The notes under the pieces: generated by a model
Database searches by the model: none
Told to the model about the DNA's origin: nothing
What the model saw: the letters and a program-made list of their open reading frames with translations, nothing else
Assembly (NCBI GenBank): GCA_031267205.1
Contig: JAIRZN010000171.1
Coordinates: 1-16,840, forward strand
DNA from: Tannerellaceae bacterium
GTDB lineage: Bacteria > Bacteroidota > Bacteroidia > Bacteroidales > Tannerellaceae
DNA: 16,840 nt
Reading direction: 5' to 3'
In this document: positions 7,921-16,066 of the stretch, one piece after another
Position numbering within the stretch: position 1 is the stretch's first letter
How the letters are laid out: each line of letters begins with the position of its first letter
Made by a program: the position numbers and the translations under genes

Positions 7921-8619
7921 ATGGGAATTAGAAATCATTTAAAAATTCTTCTTTTTGAAAAGAATGAGAGCGTCGGGCAATTACTTTGCGACTTTATGCT
8001 GATAAACGATTTTCAGGCCGACATATTTACTTCCCCTGAAGAAGCTTACCAGGCCTTTCTCACAGGAGTGTACCCTATTTGTTTAATCAGTATCGAAGAG
8101 TCATCCTTAGATGAATATTTTGATCTCGTGAAAAGGATTAAAACAGTTAACTCCGATGTCATATTAATCTTTCTTGCTGCAAATCCGAAAGCCGAGACTC
8201 TTGCGCAGGCTTACGCTCTGGAAGCGGATGACGTTGTGCGCAAACCTTTTATACTGGAAGAACTACAATTGCGTATAGAAGCCGTCCTCAGGCGCTCCCG
8301 TAGCCTGGATATTCAAACTGCAAGTTTATTCCGGATTGGAAAGTTTTTACTTGATGCAAAAAAGCAAACTCTATCCGTCGACGATGTCTGTAATAAAATT
8401 ACCACAAAGGAATGCGACCTGCTCAAGTATCTTTGTGAAAACATGAATAGCCTCGTTATGCGTGAGGATATTTTAAGAATAGTCTGGAAAAACAATTCGT
8501 ATTATAACGCGCGCAGCATGGACGTATATATAACCAAGCTACGCCACTTGCTGAAGGGAGATAACAAGGTAGGCATAATCAACGTTCATGGAAAAGGTTA
8601 CAAACTGTTGGTTATATGA
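7921..8619 (+). CDS. OmpR-family response regulator, RprY-like, with degenerate receiver
   Basis: A 232-residue cytosolic DNA-binding protein. Residues 7-118 are a receiver domain and about 130-232 a winged-helix Trans_reg_C domain, ending YYNARSMDVYITKLRHLLKG and IINVHGKGYKL. From memory, that C-terminus closely resembles Bacteroidota RprY. The receiver has lost its chemistry. The acidic pair is Glu13-Lys14 (FEKNE instead of a DD/ED pair), the phospho-acceptor position is Ser57 (LISIEES in place of LLDIMMP), and the switch Thr/Ser is Ala86 (FLAAN for FLTAK). Lys108 in RKPF is kept. It is therefore probably phosphorylation-independent (inference). No sensor kinase is nearby. I chose ATG 7921; an upstream TTG at 7879 would put the start inside the hairpin. 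The mutS-like gene follows after 12 bp. Confidence 0.9.
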   Translation: MGIRNHLKILLFEKNESVGQLLCDFMLINDFQADIFTSPEEAYQAFLTGVYPICLISIEESSLDEYFDLVKRIKTVNSDVILIFLAANPKAETLAQAYALEADDVVRKPFILEELQLRIEAVLRRSRSLDIQTASLFRIGKFLLDAKKQTLSVDDVCNKITTKECDLLKYLCENMNSLVMREDILRIVWKNNSYYNARSMDVYITKLRHLLKGDNKVGIINVHGKGYKLLVI

Positions 8620-8631
8620 ACGAACGATAGC

Positions 8632-10440
8632 ATGGAAAATGTTTACCGCTACTACCGGAACACAATAAATGCCTGCTCAGGGCAAACGAAAAAATTACAA
8701 AAGAATATTCACCTGCTGGGTACCATGCGTTTGTTCGTGGTAATCGGTGCCATGGCAACTGTTTGGTTTTTAAAAGAATCGGATTGGGAACCGATCGCCG
8801 CAGCCTTGTCTTTATTTGTGATTGCATTCATTGTCTTAATGGTTTATCATACTTTACTGTCGAATAAGAAAACATATGCCGAAACCTTGATTGACCTGTG
8901 TTCAAGCGAATTGAAGGGACTGGACTACGATTTCAGTTCCTTCGACGGAGCGCCGGATATGATTGGCGGAGAACATCCCTTCAGTCTCGACCTGGATATA
9001 TTCGGCCGCAACTCGCTCTTTCAATCCGTCAACCGGACCGTCACGGTTATGGGACGTGAACGGCTGGCAAACATTTTCATAAACCCCCTTACAGGAAAGG
9101 ATGCCATCCTGCAACGCCAGGAAGCAATAAAGGAACTGACCCCGCTTGCCGGACTCAGGCAAGACTTTTACGTGAACGGCCTCATCAAAGGCAGGGAACC
9201 GCAGGGCGACAACCACCTGTTAACCTATCTGCTGAACGACTCCGTCTTTTTTGCCGGCAACCCTCTGTGGAAACTGTCCACACGTATAGTCCCCTTAGTA
9301 TGGATCGTTCTCATCGCCGGCCTCGCCCTGGGATACATAGCGTTATCGCTTTTCAGCATCCTGTTTATGATTAGCGCGCTGACGGCTTACGCCCGTATCG
9401 GGAGGATAAATAAGCTGCATATGTCGGTCAACCGGCTGGAGAAAATTCTGCTGACCTATTCCGCCCTGATCAAGAGCGTTGAAGGCGGCGCCTTTACTTC
9501 TGGCTTACTCTCCGGTATAAACAAACGCTTGACGTGCAGGAAAGGAACGGCGTCGCAGGCAATTAAAAAACTGTCCGCACATATCGGAATATTAGACCAG
9601 CGGGCAAAATTTACCGCCATACTGCTGAACATATTTACTTTCCGGGAAATACGCGCCGTCATCGCCATCGAACAGTGGAAAACCGAACACGGCCCAGATG
9701 CTCAAGGATGGCTTGACGCCCTGGCCGACTTCGACGCCCTCAGCTCGCTTGCCGGATTTTCATTCAATCATCCCGGATACACCTATCCCTGCATTGCCGA
9801 CGCTTACTTTGAAATGTCGGGAAAAGCGCTGGGGCATCCTTTGATAAACAGGAACGTATGCGTCAAAAACGATATAACGATAGGCCTGAATCCCTGTTTC
9901 ATGATTATAACGGGGGCTAATATGGCGGGGAAAAGCACCTACCTGCGCACGGTCGGCATAAACTTCCTGCTCGCTACTATCGGTGCGCCGGTATGTGCAG
10001 ATGAACTGACCGTCTACCCTGCAAGCTTAGTTACCGGCCTGCGAACATCCGACTCCCTGACGGACAACGAATCCTATTTCTTCGCCGAACTAAAACGCCT
10101 GAAAATGATTATCGACCGTCTTCATAATGGCGAACAGCTCTTCATAATATTGGACGAAATATTGAAAGGCACCAACTCCGCCGACAAGCAAAAAGGATCC
10201 TTCGCGCTTATGAAACAGCTACTGGCCTGCAATTCGCGCGGCATCATAGCCACGCACGACTTGGCCTTAGGCGATCTGGAGCGCGACTTCCCCGACAATA
10301 TCAAAAACTATCGCTTTGAAGCCGATATAACCGGCGACACGCTCTCCTTCTCCTACAAACTCAAGGAGGGAATTGCGCAAAACATGAACGCCTGCTTCCT
10401 CATGCGGGAAATGGGAATCGCAATCGCCGAAAACACCTGA
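8632..10440 (+). CDS. Membrane-anchored MutS-family ATPase (MutS domain V)
   Basis: A 602-residue protein whose C-terminal ~190 residues are a MutS-type ABC ATPase: Walker A GANMAGKST (428-436), a signature-region stretch TSDSLTDNESYFFAELKRLK, Walker B LFIILDE (503-509), and the H-loop IIATHD. The N-terminal part lacks the mismatch-recognition and connector domains of MutS1. Instead it has two membrane segments near residues 33-47 and 54-72 and a second hydrophobic pair near 218-250. The middle (EIRAVIAIEQWKTEH, then DFDALSSLAGFSF) resembles the lever/clamp region. Similar proteins are widespread in Bacteroidota and usually labelled MutS-related; their role is not established, and mismatch repair itself seems unlikely for a membrane form. 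It is probably co-transcribed with the regulator 12 bp upstream and ends 6 bp from the convergent apbE gene. Confidence 0.88.
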   Translation: MENVYRYYRNTINACSGQTKKLQKNIHLLGTMRLFVVIGAMATVWFLKESDWEPIAAALSLFVIAFIVLMVYHTLLSNKKTYAETLIDLCSSELKGLDYDFSSFDGAPDMIGGEHPFSLDLDIFGRNSLFQSVNRTVTVMGRERLANIFINPLTGKDAILQRQEAIKELTPLAGLRQDFYVNGLIKGREPQGDNHLLTYLLNDSVFFAGNPLWKLSTRIVPLVWIVLIAGLALGYIALSLFSILFMISALTAYARIGRINKLHMSVNRLEKILLTYSALIKSVEGGAFTSGLLSGINKRLTCRKGTASQAIKKLSAHIGILDQRAKFTAILLNIFTFREIRAVIAIEQWKTEHGPDAQGWLDALADFDALSSLAGFSFNHPGYTYPCIADAYFEMSGKALGHPLINRNVCVKNDITIGLNPCFMIITGANMAGKSTYLRTVGINFLLATIGAPVCADELTVYPASLVTGLRTSDSLTDNESYFFAELKRLKMIIDRLHNGEQLFIILDEILKGTNSADKQKGSFALMKQLLACNSRGIIATHDLALGDLERDFPDNIKNYRFEADITGDTLSFSYKLKEGIAQNMNACFLMREMGIAIAENT

Positions 10441-10446
10441 AACTGC

Positions 10447-11466
10447 CTACCTGTTCTGCAAGTAAAGCTGCATATTATCCGAAAAAGAAACCAAATGATT
10501 GCCCTCGCTGTCGGAGAAAATAAAAAAGTAATCAATACCCTCAATCGCGCGGGCCGTTTCCACAGCCTTCTCTATACCCATAACCATGAAAGCGGTGGCA
10601 TAGGCGTCGGCAGTCATACAATCCTCAGCCATGACCGTGGCGCTTAATATGTTTTGGCCGGCCGGATAGCCGGTAGCAGGATCTATCGTATGGCCGTACC
10701 TAACGCCGTCCTTTACGTAGAAATTACGGTAATCGCCGGATGTAGCCACACCGCAGGGCTTGCACGGCTGCACAGTATCTTCGAGCGCGGCGTTCGTCCC
10801 TTCGACATCATCCTCAGGCTTGTTTATGCCTATGCGCCAGCAGTCGCCGTTTTGGTTAACGCCGCGCATAGTCACCTCCCCGCCTATTTCTACCATATAA
10901 TTGGTCACGCCTTCGCGTTCGAGCAAGCGCGCCACTACGTCGCAGGCATATCCCTTGGCTATGGCCGAGAAGTTTAGCATGACGCGGGGGTCGTCCTTCA
11001 CAATAGTCTTTCCTTCGAGGCGTATCTTGTCGTAACCTACGAATACCTTTATGCTGTCAATCATGTGAGGCGTTATGCTATCCATGCGGCTGAAACCGAA
11101 GCCCCACAGATTAATGAGCGGCGCCACCGTCGCATCGAAAGCCCCTCCGGAACGGGCGTATACCTCCTGCGCCTTATTGAATACCTCCGTAAACCATTCG
11201 TCCGCTTCAACCGCCTCATTACGATTCACCTTTGAAATGATGGAGTTAGGGTTAAACGGATTAAGCGAAAGATTGAACGCCTGCAACTCGGCGTCTATCT
11301 TCTGTGTAAGCAGTTTGGGGGATTGATACTTGATGTGGTACAGGGTATGAAAAACAGACCCGCTCTCTTCGTAATACTCGCTCCTGCCCATGCAACCAGG
11401 CAGTAGTATGGCGAAGCAAATGCCGGCGATAAGGAAGTAGGATAAAAAAACTTTTATATTGTTCAT
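10447..11466 (-). CDS. apbE: FAD:protein FMN transferase, ApbE-family lipoprotein
   Basis: A 339-residue exported enzyme that transfers FMN from FAD to a Thr/Ser of target flavoproteins such as NqrC/RnfG-type subunits. A signal with lipobox LPGC (Cys25) marks it as a periplasmic lipoprotein. The ApbE fold is shown in order by YARSGGAFDATVAPLINLWG, LNFSAIAKGYACDVVARLLE, NYMVEIGGEVTMRG, GHTIDPATGYPA (His259 onward) and the Mg-binding region MTADAYATAFMVMG. Length is normal. No flavinylated substrate or Nqr/Rnf operon is in the window, so the partner is elsewhere. The gene stands alone on the minus strand, convergent with the mutS-like gene and divergent from the DUF1080 lipoprotein gene. Confidence 0.95.
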   Translation of the reverse strand: MNNIKVFLSYFLIAGICFAILLPGCMGRSEYYEESGSVFHTLYHIKYQSPKLLTQKIDAELQAFNLSLNPFNPNSIISKVNRNEAVEADEWFTEVFNKAQEVYARSGGAFDATVAPLINLWGFGFSRMDSITPHMIDSIKVFVGYDKIRLEGKTIVKDDPRVMLNFSAIAKGYACDVVARLLEREGVTNYMVEIGGEVTMRGVNQNGDCWRIGINKPEDDVEGTNAALEDTVQPCKPCGVATSGDYRNFYVKDGVRYGHTIDPATGYPAGQNILSATVMAEDCMTADAYATAFMVMGIEKAVETARAIEGIDYFFIFSDSEGNHLVSFSDNMQLYLQNR

Positions 11467-11510
11467 GAGCTAAAGATAATTTTAAAAAAAACTCTTGTAT
11501 TATTATGCTC

Positions 11511-11518
11511 CAAAGGTA
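11511..11518 (-). promoter_or_regulatory. Candidate -7 box of apbE
   Basis: Reads TACCTTTG on the minus strand, a match to TAnnTTTG, about 45 bp upstream of the ATG at 11466. No TTTG is present at the -33 spacing. Confidence 0.4.
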
Positions 11519-11548
11519 ATTTAAAATGATATGTAATCTTATTTTATT

Positions 11549-11556
11549 TATTTTTG
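11549..11556 (+). promoter_or_regulatory. Candidate -7 box of the DUF1080 lipoprotein gene
   Basis: TATTTTTG matches TAnnTTTG, 50 bp upstream of the ATG at 11607 and 30 bp from the divergent apbE box. The -33 element is not evident. Confidence 0.4.
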
Positions 11557-11582
11557 ACGCCAAATAATCCGCTTTATAAATT

Positions 11583-11606
11583 ATTAAATCATTAAATCAT
11601 TAAATC
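11583..11606 (+). repeat. ATTAAATC x3 tandem octamer abutting a start codon
   Basis: Three perfect head-to-tail copies of ATTAAATC occupy 11583-11606, and the ATG at 11607 follows directly. The repeats form the end of the 5' leader of the DUF1080 lipoprotein gene and replace any ribosome-binding purine tract. Confidence 0.85.
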
Positions 11607-13001
11607 ATGAAAATTATATCACGACTATTCGCAGGCTTGTGCTGCGCCCTGCTTCTCTCCTGTTCGCAGCCTGTAAGCGGGCCTTTATTCGACGGGCAAG
11701 ACACCGGTAAATGGGACACCGCGGGCCAGGTCGCCCTCAACGACGGCCTGTTAACCCTGTCCGGCGCAGATGCGCAGGCTATTCTAAAGAAAGGCGATTA
11801 CGAAAACTTCGTCCTCTCAATGTACGTACGAACCACGCAAGGCGGAAAGGGCGCCATACTCTTCCATACCGACAGGGACCTGGCAAAAGGCTACCGTGTG
11901 GCTGTCAATAACGACCGCAACGACCCCGTATGGTGGAAAATGAGCGGCAGCCTGGCAGGCGTCCGTAACCTCACCAAGAGCTTTGTTAAGGAAGACGAAT
12001 GGTTTACGCTCGACATCATCGTCGAAGGCAAGGCCATCACCATAAACATCAACGGTAATCCGGTAGTCGAGTATATCGAACCGGCAGATCCCTTACGCGC
12101 CGGCGACTATGCCTACGCACAACTCTCCAAAGGATTATTCGCCATCGTGAGCGAAGGCACGGGCAACATAGAGATAAAGAGCATCAACGTCGAAACTATT
12201 GACCTCAAGGCCGAAGGCATCGACCCGCAGGCGCAACTTGCATACGCTATCGACGAACATACCGACAGGATAATACGCCTTCACCAGGAAGATTTCCCTG
12301 TATTGGACTATCACGTACACCTCAAGGGTGGCCTGACAAACGAAACCGCCGCCGAACAGTCGCGGCGCATCGGTATCAACTATGCCATCGCTCCTAACTG
12401 CGGTATAGGATTCCCCATTACCGACGACGCCGGCGTGCTCAACTTCCTCAACGAAATGCGCTCCGAACCCTTCATCCTGGCTATGCAGGCCGAAGGACGG
12501 GAATGGGTCGAAACTTTCTCGCAGGATGTGCGCGACGAGTTTGACTATGTATTCACCGACGCACTGACGTTCACCGACAGCAAGGGGCGACGCAGCCGCA
12601 TCTGGATACCACAGGAGACCTGGATCGAAGACGAGCAGCAATACATGGATCTGATCGTAGACCGTATCTGCGGCGTGCTGACCGAACCGATGGACATATA
12701 CGTCAATCCATGCTTCCTGCCGCCACAGATGCAAGACCGGTACGATGAGTTCTGGACAGAAGCGAGGATGAACAAGTTTGTCGACGCCCTCGCCCAAAGC
12801 GGTAAAGTTCTCGAAATAAACGCGCGCTACGAGATACCCAACAAAGCCATCATCCTCAAGGCTAAAGCCGCCGGCGTGAAGTTCTCCTTCGGCACCAACA
12901 ACGAAAAAGCCGAAGTAGGCCTGCTCGAATACTGCATCAGGATGAAAGAAGAATGCGGCATAAAGGCCGAAGACATGTACCGCCCCAAAATCAAAATTTA
13001 G
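11607..13001 (+). CDS. Lipoprotein fusing a DUF1080-like (lectin-fold) domain to a PHP-like domain
   Basis: A 464-residue exported protein with lipobox LLSC (Cys19). Residues ~25-200 resemble DUF1080 (3-keto-disaccharide hydrolase/concanavalin-like fold): LFDGQDTGKWD at the start, YENFVLSMYVRTTQGGKGAILFH, and a strand pair DEWFTLDIIVEGKAITININGNPVVEY. Residues ~230-464 resemble a PHP-type metal phosphoesterase or amidohydrolase-like barrel, with an HxH motif (His236, His238 in LDYHVHLK) and LEINARYEIPNKAIILKAKAAGVKFSFGTNNE, which follows the PHP pattern up to the final metal motif. That motif reads TNNE where PHP proteins have SDAH. The enzymatic activity is uncertain. The gene is monocistronic by context and faces away from apbE. 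Confidence 0.75.
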   Translation: MKIISRLFAGLCCALLLSCSQPVSGPLFDGQDTGKWDTAGQVALNDGLLTLSGADAQAILKKGDYENFVLSMYVRTTQGGKGAILFHTDRDLAKGYRVAVNNDRNDPVWWKMSGSLAGVRNLTKSFVKEDEWFTLDIIVEGKAITININGNPVVEYIEPADPLRAGDYAYAQLSKGLFAIVSEGTGNIEIKSINVETIDLKAEGIDPQAQLAYAIDEHTDRIIRLHQEDFPVLDYHVHLKGGLTNETAAEQSRRIGINYAIAPNCGIGFPITDDAGVLNFLNEMRSEPFILAMQAEGREWVETFSQDVRDEFDYVFTDALTFTDSKGRRSRIWIPQETWIEDEQQYMDLIVDRICGVLTEPMDIYVNPCFLPPQMQDRYDEFWTEARMNKFVDALAQSGKVLEINARYEIPNKAIILKAKAAGVKFSFGTNNEKAEVGLLEYCIRMKEECGIKAEDMYRPKIKI

Positions 13002-13023
13002 AATACCTTATTGTAGTCCGGTG

Positions 13024-13191
13024 TCATTGTACTCGAGTACAATGACATTGTTCTTTGGTACAATGCCATTGTTCTTTGGTACAATGCCATTGTTCTTGAG
13101 TACAGTGCCATTATTCTTTGGTACAATGCCATTGTTCTCGAGTACAATGCCATTGTACTTAAGTCCGGTTCCATTGTTCTCGAGCGCCGTT
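13024..13191. repeat. 21-bp tandem repeat array, 8 units
   Basis: Eight contiguous 21-bp units, with consensus CCATTGTTCTTTGGTACAATG, start at 13024, 13045, 13066, 13087, 13108, 13129, 13150 and 13171. A degraded partial unit precedes them. Each junction forms the inverted repeat ACAATG-C-CATTGT, and two variants alternate inside the unit (TTTGG versus TCGAG/TTGAG). The first unit contains the perfect palindrome GTACTCGAGTAC. The 21-bp period keeps every frame open, so repetitive peptides can be read on both strands (NGIVPKN on minus, MPLFFGT on plus). No frame has independent coding support. The array lies just after the stop of the DUF1080 lipoprotein gene and before the panB promoter. Confidence 0.9.
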
Positions 13192-13324
13192 TCTGTTTTT
13201 TTGTAATATATACTGCGCATATCCTAAAAGTTTGCTATTAATACCGTATTTATCCGTTTGGTATATTTTCGCATGAAATTCATTTTTTTTATCACATCAT
13301 AGCGGATATTTCAGATAAATAACT

Positions 13325-13332
13325 TACGTTTG
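13325..13332 (+). promoter_or_regulatory. Candidate -7 box of panB
   Basis: TACGTTTG matches TAnnTTTG, 29 bp upstream of the panB ATG. No clear TTTG lies at -33. The rest of 13192-13361 is AT-rich and holds nothing else I can support. Confidence 0.5.
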
Positions 13333-13361
13333 CCCACTGTAAATACTAAAAACAAAGCATT

Positions 13362-14186
13362 ATGTCAGTAGCAAAACGCGACCTGGAGGAAAGGAAGGTC
13401 ACCACCCACCGCTTGATAGAGATGAAACAAAGGGGCGAAAAAATATCCGTCCTGACGGCCTACGACTATTCGATGGCGAAGATTATCGACGAAGCAGGGA
13501 TGGACGTCATCTTAGTCGGGGACTCGGCCTCCAACGTGATGGCAGGCAACACGACAACCCTCCCTATTACGCTTGACCAGATGATATACCACGGTAAATC
13601 GGTGATGAAGGCAGTCAAAAGGGCGCTCGTCGTCGTCGACCTGCCCTTCGGTACATACCAGGGGAACTCTAAAGAAGCGCTGTCGTCGGCCGTAAGGGTG
13701 ATGAAGGAAACGCACGCCGAATGTGTCAAGATGGAAGGCGGAGCGGAAATACGCGAATCGGTCGAACGCATACTTTCCGCCGGCATACCCGTGATGGGGC
13801 ACCTGGGGCTAACGCCGCAGTCGATCAACAAATTCGGCACCTACACCGTGCGCGCCAGGGAGGAATCGGAAGCCGCCAAACTAATATCCGACGCACACCT
13901 GCTCGAAGACATCGGCTGCTCCGCAATCGTTATCGAAAAAATCCCCGCCGCCCTCGCCGCACGCATAGCCTCCGAACTGGCCATCCCGGCAATAGGCATA
14001 GGCGCAGGCAACGGCGTAGACGGACAGGTGCTCGTCATGCACGATATGCTGGGCATTACCGAAGGCTTCTCGCCACGCTTCCTCAGGCGATACGCCAATC
14101 TGAAGGAAATGATAACAAGCGCCGTACAAACATATATCGAAGATGTAAAAAGACAAGACTTCCCGAACGAGAAGGAACAATACTAA
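13362..14186 (+). CDS. panB: 3-methyl-2-oxobutanoate hydroxymethyltransferase
   Basis: A 274-residue cytosolic enzyme that makes ketopantoate from alpha-ketoisovalerate and methylene-THF, the first committed step to pantothenate and CoA. Family motifs appear in order: LTAYDYSMAKIIDEAGMDVILVGDS with metal ligand Asp54, VVDLPFGTYQ with Asp93, VKMEGG with Lys123 and Glu125, GHLGLTPQSINKFGTY, the catalytic Glu192 in IVIEKIP, and PAIGIGAG. Residues equate to E. coli D45, D84, K112, E114 and E181. The usual GDSLGNV is GDSASNV here, a small departure. Length is standard. No panC or panD is adjacent. Its stop is 2 bp from the convergent recQ stop. Confidence 0.97.
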   Translation: MSVAKRDLEERKVTTHRLIEMKQRGEKISVLTAYDYSMAKIIDEAGMDVILVGDSASNVMAGNTTTLPITLDQMIYHGKSVMKAVKRALVVVDLPFGTYQGNSKEALSSAVRVMKETHAECVKMEGGAEIRESVERILSAGIPVMGHLGLTPQSINKFGTYTVRAREESEAAKLISDAHLLEDIGCSAIVIEKIPAALAARIASELAIPAIGIGAGNGVDGQVLVMHDMLGITEGFSPRFLRRYANLKEMITSAVQTYIEDVKRQDFPNEKEQY

Positions 14187-14188
14187 GA

Positions 14189-16030
14189 CTATGCCTTGAG
14201 CACGTGGCGTATCAAGGCTACAAATACGTCGCCGTATTTCTCAAGTTTAACCTCACCCACTCCGCGGATACCGGCAAATGCCTCAAGCGTGAGTGGTTTT
14301 TTTTGCACCATATCCTCCAAGGCGGCATCCGAAAATATTATATACGCAGGCGTCTTCTCCTGCTGCGCTATTCGTAGGCGGAGCTGACGCAGCGAATCCG
14401 ACAGCGTCTTCTCCGGCGAACCGGTCTCGACTATGCGTATAGGTTGCTTCGACTTATGACGGGGCGCGCCGCGTTCTTTCTTCTCCTTTTTTGCAAAACC
14501 GGCGACATCGGGCTCACGATAAGCGGCAAGTACGGCCTTCGCCTCGCCAAAAAGCGCCTTACGCCCCAAAGCCGTCACCTTCAACGTCTGACCGCCGGCG
14601 TAATCTATCTCGATGTATCCCAACTGGAGCATCTGGTAGATATACTCCCGCCAAACCTTGAAAGGGAGGTCGCGACCGGCGCCATAGGTCTTCAACTTGT
14701 CATACCCCTGCCTGAGCAACTCCACCTTGCCGGAAGCCCGCAGGATGTCGATAAGCATATTCATGCCCACCCTTTCACCCGTGCGGAGGATGGCGCTGAG
14801 GGCCTTCTGCACTAATACGCTGCCGTCGAACCGTTGCGGGGGATCAAGGCAAACGTCGCAGTTGCCGCAATCATTCCCGGCCTCTTCACCGAAATAATTT
14901 AGCAGGATGCGACGACGGCATACGTCGGTTTCGCAATAAAGCTGCATGCGGTTGAGCTTCTCTATATTAACATCGTTCTGACCGCTCTCCGAGGCGAAGC
15001 TGCGAAGCACCACCAAGTCGCCTATCGAGTAAAAAAGCATAGTGTCGCTCTTCAAGCCGTCCCTTCCGGCGCGCCCTATCTCCTGGTAATAATTCTCAAT
15101 ATTACCGGGCATATTATAATGTATAACCCACCTGACGTTGCTCTTGTCTATACCCATGCCGAAGGCTACGGTGGCGCAGACCACGTCTATGCGGTCGTTC
15201 GTGAAATCGTCCTGAGCCCGCTCCCTCTCGTCGGGCGACAAGCCGGCATGATAGGCGGCGGCCTTGACGGCATTCTCCCTCAAATGCAGGGCAAGGGCCT
15301 CCGTATCGGCCCGTTTCATGCAATACAGGATGCCGCTTTGCCCTTTACGGAGACGGATAAAGCTGACTATGGCGGCTATCTTCTCCCTCTTCTCCAACCC
15401 ACGGCGCACGGTGAGCGAGAGGTTAGGACGGTCGAAGGACGAGACAAACAGTTCGGGATCATTTAATTTAAGTTGATTGATAATATCCAGCCGCGTGACC
15501 TTATCCGCCGTCGCCGTCAGGGCCAGCACAGGCAGATGCGGGAAATACTCCTTCAAGACCGACAGCCTGGCATACTCCGGCCTGAAATCATGCCCCCAGC
15601 GCGATATACAATGCGCCTCGTCGATAGCAACCAGCGATATCTCCATGCGCGACAGCAGCCCGTCCAACTCATTAAGCAGACCTTCGGGCGAGATATAAAG
15701 GAGCTTGTATTGCCCTTCTATGCAACGTTGCCTAAGGGTCTGGCGGGCGTATTCAGGCATCATGCTATTGAGAGCAACAGCGGGTATACCGTTAGCGGTA
15801 AGGGCGTTTACCTGATCCTTCATCAGCGCGATAAGGGGCGAAACGACGATAGCCGTGCCCTTCATACAAAGCGCAGGAAGCTGGTAACAAACAGACTTTC
15901 CCCCGCCGGTAGGCATAAGCGCCAGCGAATCCTTTTTCTCAATAACCCGTCCGATAACCTCCGCCTGCAAAGGCCTGAAGCTGTCAAAACCAAAATATTT
16001 CTTCAACAAAAGCGCCGTTTCCTGAATCAT
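14189..16030 (-). CDS. recQ: ATP-dependent DNA helicase RecQ
   Basis: A 613-residue 3'-5' superfamily 2 helicase used in recombination and replication-fork repair. Motifs in order: aromatic/Q-like motif FGFDSFRPLQ, Walker A TGGGKS (41-46), DEAH (137-140) followed by the aromatic-rich loop CISRWGHDFRPEY, LTATA (171-175), YHAGLSPDER, and QEIGRAGRDG (316-325). The RQC zinc site has Cys371, Cys388, Cys391 and Cys394 in DVCRRRILLNYFG and CGNCDVC. A winged helix follows, and a C-terminal HRDC domain fills roughly the last 80 residues (LTLEAFAGIRGVGEVKLEKYG). All catalytic residues are present. I chose ATG 16030, which places FGFDSFRP at the usual distance; the longer frame begins with GTG at 16078 beyond the probable promoter. 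Confidence 0.97.
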   Translation of the reverse strand: MIQETALLLKKYFGFDSFRPLQAEVIGRVIEKKDSLALMPTGGGKSVCYQLPALCMKGTAIVVSPLIALMKDQVNALTANGIPAVALNSMMPEYARQTLRQRCIEGQYKLLYISPEGLLNELDGLLSRMEISLVAIDEAHCISRWGHDFRPEYARLSVLKEYFPHLPVLALTATADKVTRLDIINQLKLNDPELFVSSFDRPNLSLTVRRGLEKREKIAAIVSFIRLRKGQSGILYCMKRADTEALALHLRENAVKAAAYHAGLSPDERERAQDDFTNDRIDVVCATVAFGMGIDKSNVRWVIHYNMPGNIENYYQEIGRAGRDGLKSDTMLFYSIGDLVVLRSFASESGQNDVNIEKLNRMQLYCETDVCRRRILLNYFGEEAGNDCGNCDVCLDPPQRFDGSVLVQKALSAILRTGERVGMNMLIDILRASGKVELLRQGYDKLKTYGAGRDLPFKVWREYIYQMLQLGYIEIDYAGGQTLKVTALGRKALFGEAKAVLAAYREPDVAGFAKKEKKERGAPRHKSKQPIRIVETGSPEKTLSDSLRQLRLRIAQQEKTPAYIIFSDAALEDMVQKKPLTLEAFAGIRGVGEVKLEKYGDVFVALIRHVLKA

Positions 16031-16066
16031 AATACAATAATTGCGGCATAAATCCCCGCCGGGCAG

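Noticed and set aside
13008..13220. 70-residue minus-strand frame of NGIVPKN heptads and a plus-strand frame of MPLFFGT heptads as genes
   Set aside because: Both are by-products of a 21-bp (7-codon) repeat period. The plus frame begins at a weak GTG inside the array, and no frame extends into non-repeat protein-like sequence.
15473..16051. 192-residue plus-strand frame, and similar long frames at 12135-12797 (-) and 13721-14377 (+)
   Set aside because: These are antisense or shifted shadows of recQ, the DUF1080 lipoprotein gene and panB, with basic low-complexity composition.
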